Source of the DNA: an uncultured Odoribacter sp.
Lineage (GTDB): Bacteria; Bacteroidota; Bacteroidia; Bacteroidales; Marinifilaceae
Assembly: GCA_934725835.1 (NCBI GenBank)
Contig: CAKVCR010000152.1
Span: 1-6,882 of the forward strand
DNA length: 6,882 bases
Direction: 5' to 3'
Shown: positions 1-5,955 of the stretch, piece by piece
Layout of the letters: every line of letters begins with the position of its first letter
Position numbering within the stretch: the first letter of the stretch is position 1
Translations under genes and position numbers: made by a program
The notes under the pieces: generated by a model
What the model was told of the DNA's origin: nothing
Seen by the model: the letters and a program-made list of their open reading frames with translations, nothing else
Database searches by the model: none

Positions 1-605
1 GCCAATATACCAATACCCTCATTCACCAATGGAATCAAAATTCTGTTAACAACAAAACCCGGAGCCTCTTCCACACTTACCGGTACTTTACCGATTTCCT
101 GAGAAAGAGAGAATACTTTATCGTGAACCTCCTTAGAAGTCAGCTGACCTTTAATAATCTCCACCAACTTCATAGCTGGCACCGGATTAAAGAAGTGCAT
201 ACCCACCACCTTGTCAGGACGGTTTGTAGCAGCTGCTACCTCTGTAATGGACAGAGATGACGTATTAGTCGCTAAAATCGTTTCCGGTTTGCAAATACCA
301 TCCAATGTCTTGAAGATTTCATGCTTAGTAGCCATATCTTCAGCAATAGCCTCAATGACCAACTCAGCGTCAGCGCAATCCTCATAGTTCATGGTATCGG
401 TAATCCGCGCCAAGATAGCATCTTTGGCAGCAGCTTCCAATTTGCCTTTTTCCACCATACGGGAAAGGTTCTTATCCATTGCTTTGTGAGCCTTAGCCAA
501 TGAAGCCTCTGAACGTCCTTTCAACAGGACGTCGTGTCCTGCTTGTGCAAATACTTGAGCAATACCATTACCCATCGTACCTGTTCCAACAACGCAAATT
601 TTCAT
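1..605 (-). CDS. hbd: 3-hydroxybutyryl-CoA dehydrogenase, C-terminus cut by window edge
   Basis: Reversibly reduces acetoacetyl-CoA to (S)-3-hydroxybutyryl-CoA in the cytoplasm. I translated 201 codons from the ATG at 603-605 and met no stop before base 1. The family is about 280 residues, so roughly the last 80 (most of the C-terminal dimerisation domain) are missing. The N-terminal Rossmann fold shows GTGTMG at 7-12. The catalytic residues of the family are present: Ser117 in NTSSLSIT, His137 in MHFFNP, Glu149 in LVEII and Asn187 in APGFVVNRIL. The loop after the second beta strand reads LLKGRSEASL (27-36), with Gly-Arg-Ser where NAD-dependent homologs usually carry an Asp. This suggests a preference for NADP(H), as in Clostridium kluyveri Hbd (recalled, not checked). 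It starts 11 bases after crt. The single-domain start argues against a FadB-type fusion. There is no Shine-Dalgarno sequence. Confidence 0.95.
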   Translation of the reverse strand, partial: MKICVVGTGTMGNGIAQVFAQAGHDVLLKGRSEASLAKAHKAMDKNLSRMVEKGKLEAAAKDAILARITDTMNYEDCADAELVIEAIAEDMATKHEIFKTLDGICKPETILATNTSSLSITEVAAATNRPDKVVGMHFFNPVPAMKLVEIIKGQLTSKEVHDKVFSLSQEIGKVPVSVEEAPGFVVNRILIPLVNEGIGIL

Positions 606-616
606 AATGTATAATT

Positions 617-1396
617 TTAGTTTCCTTTAAATTCTGGTTTACGCTTCTGTAAAAAAGCCTCCATACCCTCCTTTTGGTCTGCAGTAGCGAAACACATACC
701 GAACAAAGAAGTCTCTATATCAATACCGGTCTCAATGTCTGTTTCGATACCGCGATTGATTGCCTCTTTGGAATAACGCACAGCCAACTGTGCCTTGGCA
801 GCGATTGCAGCAGCCATCTCAAGAGTTTTATCCATCAACTCTTCCGGAGCAACCACAGTATTTACCAAACCGATACGACAAGCTTCCTCAGCATTGATAA
901 CAGCAGCAGTATAAATCAGTTCCTTCGCTTTTCCTAAGCCCACCAAACGCGGCAAACGTTGAGTTCCCGAGAAACCAGGCGTAATCCCCAATCCCACTTC
1001 AGGCTGACCAAACTTGGCTTTGGATGAAGCAATACGAATATCGCAAGCCATTGCCAATTCACATCCCCCGCCTAAAGCAAAGCCATTAACAGCTGCAATA
1101 ACCGGTTTTTCCAATAATTCTATCTTGCGGAAAACTGTTGCTCCCAAACGTCCGAAAGACTTTCCCTCTGCCGCCTGCTTTGTACACATCTCTGCAATAT
1201 CGGCTCCGGCAACAAAAGCACGTCCTTCACCGGTAAGAACTATCACATCCACCTCCCCATCTGTAGCCAACTCATCAAATGCCTGTCCTAGCTCCAGCAA
1301 AATGGCAGTGTTCAATGCATTCAACGCTTCGGGATTGTTGATTTTTACAATCCCGATGCGATTCTGCTTTTCTATAATGAGTTTTTGATATTCCAT
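617..1396 (-). CDS. crt: Crotonase / short-chain enoyl-CoA hydratase (3-hydroxybutyryl-CoA dehydratase)
   Basis: Interconverts (S)-3-hydroxybutyryl-CoA and crotonyl-CoA in the cytoplasm, linking Hbd to Bcd. At 259 residues it is full length for a single-domain crotonase. The oxyanion-hole segment FVAGADIAEM is at 61-70. The signature from VNGFALGGG (103-111) onward holds catalytic Glu113 in GGGCELA. The second catalytic Glu is Glu133 in PEVGLG. Their spacing of 20 residues matches the Glu144/Glu164 pair of rat enoyl-CoA hydratase. Position 143 is Ser in PGFSGTQRL, where Gly is more usual. The start is 32 bases after the etfA stop. An AAGG at 1400-1403 lies only 3 bases before the ATG. It is the nearest thing to a Shine-Dalgarno in the window, but is probably too close to be effective. 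The general fold also includes other CoA-ester enzymes, and the crotonyl-CoA role rests on both glutamates plus the neighbours. Confidence 0.93.
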   Translation of the reverse strand: MEYQKLIIEKQNRIGIVKINNPEALNALNTAILLELGQAFDELATDGEVDVIVLTGEGRAFVAGADIAEMCTKQAAEGKSFGRLGATVFRKIELLEKPVIAAVNGFALGGGCELAMACDIRIASSKAKFGQPEVGLGITPGFSGTQRLPRLVGLGKAKELIYTAAVINAEEACRIGLVNTVVAPEELMDKTLEMAAAIAAKAQLAVRYSKEAINRGIETDIETGIDIETSLFGMCFATADQKEGMEAFLQKRKPEFKGN

Positions 1397-1428
1397 TTGC
1401 CTTGAATTTTACAACAAACGAGCCTTAA

Positions 1429-2439
1429 TTATTTATCATTTTTTGTCAAAGCAGCCAAACGCTCTGTCAACAGAGGCACAACCTTTTTCACATCGCCCAC
1501 AATACCCAAATCTGCAACATTGAAAATAGGTGCATACTTGTCTTTATTTACAGCAATAATGAAATCAGATTCCTCCATACCTGCCAAGTGCTGGATAGCT
1601 CCGGAAATACCCATTGCAAAATAAAGATTCGGGCGTACAGTCTTACCGGTTTGTCCAACCTGACGATCGTGCGGCATAATTCCAGCATCAACCATTGCAC
1701 GTGAAGAAGAAACCTCAGCATTCAACGTTTCTGCCAATTTTTCCAAGGCTGCGAAACCTTCTGCGTTTCCAACACCACGACCTCCGGAAACCAATACTTT
1801 TGCTTCGGTAATATCAATCTTATTCTTCTGTTCTTTTACTGTCTCCAATACCTTCACTTTGAATTTAGACTTATCAAAGTTGATATTCAACATCTCAACA
1901 GTACCCTGACGATTTTCATCCTTCTCCTTTGCACGCATCACTCCCGGACGTACAGTAGACATCTGGGGACGATGATCCTTACATACGATAGTTGCCATCA
2001 AGTTTCCGCCAAATGCCGGACGGGTCATCAATAAATCACGGTCATCTGAAATATCCAGACCGGTACAGTCTGCTGTCAAACCGGTTTCCAAACGAGCTGA
2101 CAAACGCGGACCCAAGTCGCGACCGATTGTAGTTGCACCAATCAACACAATACTCGGTTTACGTTCATACACCACCTGAGTGATAGCCTGAGCATACGGT
2201 TCAGTAATATATTGTACCAACTCTTTTGAATCAGCACACAAAACCACGTCAGCACCGTAAGCAATCAATTCCTGTGCTTTATCAGCGACTTCATAGCCTA
2301 ACAATACAGCTACCACCTTTTCATTCAGGCTGTCAGCCAATTCACGAGCTTTGCCCAACAACTCAATAGCCACCTTCTGAATCTGACCATCGCGTTGTTC
2401 TACAAATACATATACGTCTTTATATTGAGTCTTATCCAT
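1429..2439 (-). CDS. etfA: Electron transfer flavoprotein, alpha subunit
   Basis: Forms the EtfAB heterodimer that passes electrons to butyryl-CoA dehydrogenase. At 336 residues it has the usual length without an added ferredoxin domain. The N-terminal domain contains GRDLGPRLSARLETGLTADC at 106-125. The C-terminal FAD domain is complete: SGGRGVGN at 218-225, SSSRAMVDAG at 244-253 with the conserved Arg247, DRQVGQTGKTVRP at 258-270, GISGAIQH at 277-284, and NKDKYAPIFNVADLGIVGD at 298-316. It follows etfB by only 8 bases, and etfB ends in TGA followed directly by an in-frame TAG, so translation of the two is likely coupled. No Shine-Dalgarno is visible. The neighbouring bcd and crt point to a Bcd partner rather than the nitrogen-fixation FixB role. 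Confidence 0.96.
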   Translation of the reverse strand: MDKTQYKDVYVFVEQRDGQIQKVAIELLGKARELADSLNEKVVAVLLGYEVADKAQELIAYGADVVLCADSKELVQYITEPYAQAITQVVYERKPSIVLIGATTIGRDLGPRLSARLETGLTADCTGLDISDDRDLLMTRPAFGGNLMATIVCKDHRPQMSTVRPGVMRAKEKDENRQGTVEMLNINFDKSKFKVKVLETVKEQKNKIDITEAKVLVSGGRGVGNAEGFAALEKLAETLNAEVSSSRAMVDAGIMPHDRQVGQTGKTVRPNLYFAMGISGAIQHLAGMEESDFIIAVNKDKYAPIFNVADLGIVGDVKKVVPLLTERLAALTKNDK

Positions 2440-2447
2440 AATATCTA

Positions 2448-3230
2448 TCAGATTATAAATTTCTCTTTCAGTTTTTCTACAATAATATCCACTGCTTCAT
2501 TCGGTTCAATTTCAAATACCTTACCTGCAGATTTTGCACCCTTGGTAAATGATTTAAATACACGCGTCGGTGAACCGTTCAAGCCCAATTTAGCTTCGTC
2601 AACGCTAATATTACTATAGTTCCAAACTTCTACCTCCTTGTTATAAGCCTCTACGATGCCGCGAACAGACATATAACGAGCCTTGTTAGCTGTTGCCAGA
2701 ACAGTCACTACACAAGGACCTTCAACCTCTACAATCTGATAACCTTCTTCTGTAGACTTACGGATAGTGAAAGTCTTGTTGCCGTCAAATTTCAAATCCT
2801 CAACATAAGTCACCTGAGGTAATCCCAGATGCTCGGCAATCTGCGGTCCAACCTGTGCGGTATCACCGTCAATTGCCTGACGACCTGTAATCAGCAAATC
2901 AAACTCCAACATACGCAAAGCTCCGGCAATTGCATTGGAAGTTGCCAATGTATCAGCACCGGCGAATTTACGGTCACTCAAATGAATGGCACGGTCAGCA
3001 CCCATTGCAAAAGCCTCACGTAAAATATCATCTGCCTGAGGAGGGCCCATGGTAATAACAGTTACATGAGCACCATATTTATCTTTTAATTGCAGAGCCA
3101 TTTCAAGTCCACCCTTATCATCCGGGTTCATAATACTTGGCACACCGTCCCGAATCATGGTTCCAGTTTTTGGATCCAATTTAATTTCCGTAGTATCCGG
3201 AACTTGTTTGATACAAACTACTATCTTCAT
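2448..3230 (-). CDS. etfB: Electron transfer flavoprotein, beta subunit (probably electron-bifurcating type)
   Basis: Partner of EtfA. The protein has 260 residues, normal for the family, and begins with CIKQVPDT at 6-13. MNPDDKGGLEMAL lies at 34-46 and GADTLATSNA at 91-100. The segment GRQAIDGDTAQVGPQ at 116-130 is typical of Etfs that bind FAD in the beta subunit and take electrons from NADH. Non-bifurcating mitochondrial-type proteins bind AMP there and carry a different sequence. The likely role is therefore oxidising NADH while sending one electron to ferredoxin and one to Bcd. This is inferred from family knowledge, not shown by sequence alone. ARYMSVRGIVEA at 184-195 falls in the region that docks onto acyl-CoA dehydrogenases. 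The gene lies 31 bases after bcd and 8 before etfA. Its leader is A/T rich with no Shine-Dalgarno. Stop is TGA. Confidence 0.96.
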   Translation of the reverse strand: MKIVVCIKQVPDTTEIKLDPKTGTMIRDGVPSIMNPDDKGGLEMALQLKDKYGAHVTVITMGPPQADDILREAFAMGADRAIHLSDRKFAGADTLATSNAIAGALRMLEFDLLITGRQAIDGDTAQVGPQIAEHLGLPQVTYVEDLKFDGNKTFTIRKSTEEGYQIVEVEGPCVVTVLATANKARYMSVRGIVEAYNKEVEVWNYSNISVDEAKLGLNGSPTRVFKSFTKGAKSAGKVFEIEPNEAVDIIVEKLKEKFII

Positions 3231-3261
3231 GTTTATATATTTTCTATTGTTATATACCTGA

Positions 3262-4401
3262 TTATTTCAAAAGAGCAGCAGAAATCACCATACGCTGAAC
3301 TTCTGAAGTACCTTCATAAATCTCTGTAATCTTAGCGTCACGCATCATACGCTCAATCGGATACTCGCGGGTATATCCGTAACCGCCATGGAACTGTACT
3401 GCTTTTGTTGTTACCTCCATAGCTGTTTCAGCAGCAAACAATTTAGCTTGAGCAGATTCTACTGAGTAAGGCATCTTCTTATCTTTCTTCCATGCAGCCA
3501 TTCTCACCAACAGACGGGCAGCCTGAACCTTAACCTGCAAATCAGCCATCTGGAATTGAGTATTCTGGAATTGACCGATAGCACGTCCGAACTGTTTACG
3601 TTCTTTCACATACTTCACTGTTTCATCCATAGCGCCTTGAGCTATACCCAGAGCCTGAGAAGCGATTCCCATACGTCCGCCATCCAATGTCTTCATAGCA
3701 ATCTTGAAGCCTTCTCCCAGCTTGCCCAACAAATTAGCTTTTGGAACTACGCAGTTTTCAAAAATCAACTCACAGGTAGCTGAACCGCGGATACCCATTT
3801 TTTTCTCCTTCTTACCGATAGAGAATCCCGGGAAATCACGTTCTACAATGAAAGCAGAAATTCCTCTTGTACCTTGAGACTTATCAGTCATTGCCATCAC
3901 GATATAAATGTGAGCATAAGCAGCATTGGTGATAAAAATCTTAGAACCGTTCAAGATATAGTTATCTCCGTCTTCCACTGCCATTGTCTGCTGTGCAGAA
4001 GCATCTGTACCGGCATTCGGTTCTGTCAAACCAAAAGCACCAATCCATTCGCCTGAACATAATTTGGGCAAATATTTTTTCTTCTGTTCCTCAGTACCGA
4101 ATTCATAAATCGGAGAAGCACACAGAGAAGTATGGGCAGAAACAATCACACCAGTTGTAGCACACACCTTAGACAACTCTTCTACTGCCATAGAATACAT
4201 GACATTGTCACCACCGGCACCGCCATATTCTACGGGGAATGGGATACCCATCAAACCCAATTTAGCCATTTTCTCTACTGTTTCAACAGGGAATCTCTCT
4301 TCCTCATCTACTTCAGCAGCCAACGGCTTAACTTCTTTCTCAGCAAACTCTCTGATCATCTGCTGGAACAATATTTCTTTCTTTGATAATGAAAAATCCA
4401 T
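3262..4401 (-). CDS. bcd: Butyryl-CoA dehydrogenase (short-chain acyl-CoA dehydrogenase)
   Basis: FAD enzyme that reduces crotonyl-CoA to butyryl-CoA using EtfAB. The 379 residues match the short-chain acyl-CoA dehydrogenase length. The fold is an N-terminal helical domain, a beta domain with the signature GAFGLTEPNAGTDA at 121-134, and a C-terminal helical domain. The second signature starts at QFHGGYGYTREYP (336-348) and continues through ERMMRDAK (350-357). The catalytic base is Glu363 in IYEGTSEVQR, the position occupied by the active-site Glu of butyryl-CoA dehydrogenases. The start is set by the canonical N-terminus MDFSLSKKE. The leader ends AAAAGAATT, without a clear Shine-Dalgarno. 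It is followed directly by etfB and etfA, the standard bcd-etfBA unit of butyrate formers. Substrate chain length is inferred from this context, because related family members act on branched or glutaryl substrates. Confidence 0.95.
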   Translation of the reverse strand: MDFSLSKKEILFQQMIREFAEKEVKPLAAEVDEEERFPVETVEKMAKLGLMGIPFPVEYGGAGGDNVMYSMAVEELSKVCATTGVIVSAHTSLCASPIYEFGTEEQKKKYLPKLCSGEWIGAFGLTEPNAGTDASAQQTMAVEDGDNYILNGSKIFITNAAYAHIYIVMAMTDKSQGTRGISAFIVERDFPGFSIGKKEKKMGIRGSATCELIFENCVVPKANLLGKLGEGFKIAMKTLDGGRMGIASQALGIAQGAMDETVKYVKERKQFGRAIGQFQNTQFQMADLQVKVQAARLLVRMAAWKKDKKMPYSVESAQAKLFAAETAMEVTTKAVQFHGGYGYTREYPIERMMRDAKITEIYEGTSEVQRMVISAALLK

Positions 4402-4426
4402 AATTCTTTTAGTTTATCAATTTGTC

Positions 4427-4445
4427 AACGCCCCACTGGCACGTT
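4427..4445 (-). other. Imperfect GC-rich hairpin in the atoA-bcd spacer
   Basis: Read on the transcribed strand, the arms AACGTGCC and GGGGCGTT can pair around an AGT loop, with six Watson-Crick pairs, one G-T pair and one G-G mismatch. It starts 4 bases after the atoA stop codon and ends 26 bases before the bcd ATG, in an otherwise A/T-rich spacer of 47 bases, the longest in the window. No T-run follows, so it is not a standard intrinsic terminator. It could be an mRNA processing or stability element, or chance. Confidence 0.25.
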
Positions 4446-4448
4446 ATG

Positions 4449-5105
4449 TTAACACATTTTCTTCAAATCAGGTGAAATAATCAAAGTCGCCTCTGTAGCA
4501 GCCTGCACCTGCTCAACGGTAAATTCAGGATGAATCTCTTTCAGAACGATACCTTCCGGTGTGATATCCATTACACCCATTTCGGTAACAATCATATTCA
4601 CCTGTCCTTTAGCCGTCAAAGGCAAAGTACATTTCTTTAAAATTTTGGCATTGCCTTTAGCTGTATGTTCCATCGCCAAAATCACCTTACCGGCACCCAT
4701 CAACAAATCCATTGCACCACCCATTCCCGGAGTTTTTTTGCCCGGAATCATCCAGTTGGCCAAGTCTCCCTGTTCATCCACTTGCAGTGCGCCCAAGATA
4801 CTGACATCCACATGTCCTCCACGGATAATACCGAAAGAGGTAGCGCTGTCAAAGCTTGCAGCTCCCGGCAATGCAGTGATTGCACCGCCTCCTGCGTTGA
4901 TAAAATCTGGATCTTCCTCGCCGGCTGCCGGAGTCGGTCCCATACCAATCAGACCATTTTCAGTCTGCAAAATCACCTCAACACCTTCCGGCAGATAGTT
5001 CGGCACCAATGTCGGTAATCCGATACCCAGATTCACAACATCTCCATCTTTGAGTTCCATTGCCACTCTTTTAGCAATGACCTCTCTTATTTGCTCTTTT
5101 TCCAT
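4449..5105 (-). CDS. atoA: CoA-transferase subunit B (butyryl-CoA:acetoacetate type)
   Basis: Beta subunit of a class I (3-oxoacid type) CoA-transferase. In lysine fermenters this enzyme moves CoA from butyryl-CoA to acetoacetate, releasing butyrate and giving acetoacetyl-CoA. The protein has 218 residues, normal for a separate B subunit. The catalytic glutamate that forms the glutamyl-CoA thioester is Glu49 in QTENGLIGMGP. NLGIGLPT at 25-32, INAGGGAIT at 69-77, LGALQVDEQGDLANW at 104-118 and GMGGAMDL at 127-134 are all typical of the family. It starts 30 bases after kamE and no Shine-Dalgarno is visible. The matching A subunit is not beside it, although the two are usually adjacent. It must be encoded outside the window. 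Acetate or another acid could be the physiological acceptor; the acetoacetate assignment comes from the pathway context. Confidence 0.9.
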   Translation of the reverse strand: MEKEQIREVIAKRVAMELKDGDVVNLGIGLPTLVPNYLPEGVEVILQTENGLIGMGPTPAAGEEDPDFINAGGGAITALPGAASFDSATSFGIIRGGHVDVSILGALQVDEQGDLANWMIPGKKTPGMGGAMDLLMGAGKVILAMEHTAKGNAKILKKCTLPLTAKGQVNMIVTEMGVMDITPEGIVLKEIHPEFTVEQVQAATEATLIISPDLKKMC

Positions 5106-5135
5106 AGTCTATATGATTTATCTTAAGTTCATTTC

Positions 5136-5924
5136 TCACTTGTTCAGTCGCCGTGCCAATTCCTGTGCCACAAACGAAGCCACATCATCAGCATAAGTAT
5201 TCATACCAAAACCGGCATCATAACCCAATTCCTTGGCCAACTCATGCGAGATTCGCGGACCTCCGCACACCAGAATAACCTTGTCACGCAACCCTTCTGC
5301 CTCCAACATCTCCACCAGCTCTGTCATATTCTTGATATGCACATCTTTCTGTGTAACGGTTTGAGACACCAACAAAGCATCTGCCTTCATCTCGATTGCT
5401 TTGGCAATAAACTCCTCATTGGTCACCTGGCTTCCCATATTCAAAGCCTCAAACATCTCGTAACGCTCAATACCGTAATGTCCGGCAAACCCTTTCATAT
5501 TCATGATTGCATCAATACCTACAGTATGAGCATCCGTACCGGTGCTGGCACCCACCACCACAATCTTACGTCCGATATGCTCACGGATAAACTCATCCGT
5601 TTCTGCCATATCCCATTTTGTAGACTCCACTTTCGGCACATAGATATTTGAATAATCCACCGTATGCGTACAACTGCCATAGCAATTGAAGAAAGTATAT
5701 CCTTTAGTCAATTCCTGGTGAAATACAATCTGCGGGTTTTCAAAACCCATTTTTTTCAGCAACTGTTTCGCAGCCTCAATAGCCTCATCTCCTGCCGGTA
5801 CAGGCAAAGTAAAACTCAATTGAGTCTTACCGTCATTCATTGTGTCCCCGTAGGGTTTTATCTTTTTTAAATCAAGGGTTTGATCAAAATCCTTACCTTC
5901 TGTTGAATATAAACCACCGCTCAT
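5136..5924 (-). CDS. kamE: Lysine 5,6-aminomutase, beta subunit (cobalamin-binding)
   Basis: Small subunit of the adenosylcobalamin- and PLP-dependent enzyme that moves the terminal amino group of beta-lysine (or D-lysine) to the neighbouring carbon. It has 262 residues. The N-terminal dimerisation region covers about 1-100 and a Rossmann-like B12 domain runs from about 120 (IVVVGASTGT at 121-130). The cobalamin motif DAHTVG is at 131-136, with His133 as the expected lower cobalt ligand. Lys144 lies in MNMKGFAGHY and is the expected PLP Schiff-base residue. Both numbers agree with those I recall for the Clostridium sticklandii enzyme. Further B12-domain elements are LLVSQTVTQ at 184-192 and CGGPR at 220-224. 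A separate small B12 subunit distinguishes it from ornithine 4,5-aminomutase, whose large subunit carries both cofactor domains. It starts 31 bases after kamD in a U-rich leader with no Shine-Dalgarno. Stop is TGA. Confidence 0.97.
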   Translation of the reverse strand: MSGGLYSTEGKDFDQTLDLKKIKPYGDTMNDGKTQLSFTLPVPAGDEAIEAAKQLLKKMGFENPQIVFHQELTKGYTFFNCYGSCTHTVDYSNIYVPKVESTKWDMAETDEFIREHIGRKIVVVGASTGTDAHTVGIDAIMNMKGFAGHYGIERYEMFEALNMGSQVTNEEFIAKAIEMKADALLVSQTVTQKDVHIKNMTELVEMLEAEGLRDKVILVCGGPRISHELAKELGYDAGFGMNTYADDVASFVAQELARRLNK

Positions 5925-5955
5925 AATAATGAAAATTGAAAATGAAAAAATGAAA
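5925..5955 (-). repeat. U-rich kamD-kamE spacer with four TTTCA units
   Basis: On the transcribed strand this 31-base spacer is almost wholly pyrimidine and A, and holds four copies of TTTCA spaced one to three bases apart. There is no purine-rich Shine-Dalgarno before the kamE ATG. There is no stem before the T-rich stretch, so it does not look like an intrinsic terminator. It may act as an unstructured ribosome-entry leader of the kind common in Bacteroidetes, but this is inference. Confidence 0.4.

Noticed and set aside
1429..3230. FixAB-type Etf serving nitrogen fixation
   Set aside because: No fixC or fixX follows, and the genes are flanked by bcd and crt, which fits a butyryl-CoA dehydrogenase partner.
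4423..4428. TTGACA on the minus strand as a possible internal promoter for bcd
   Set aside because: The matching downstream hexamer is poor and overlaps the bcd start, and there is no TAnnTTTG element of the Bacteroidetes type. The match is probably chance.
4561..4998. A 145-residue plus-strand open frame opposite atoA, plus similar plus-strand frames opposite crt (1014-1388) and kamE (5244-5651)
   Set aside because: Each lies wholly antisense to a gene with clear catalytic motifs, has low-complexity or nonsensical composition, and shows no recognisable domain. They are shadow frames.
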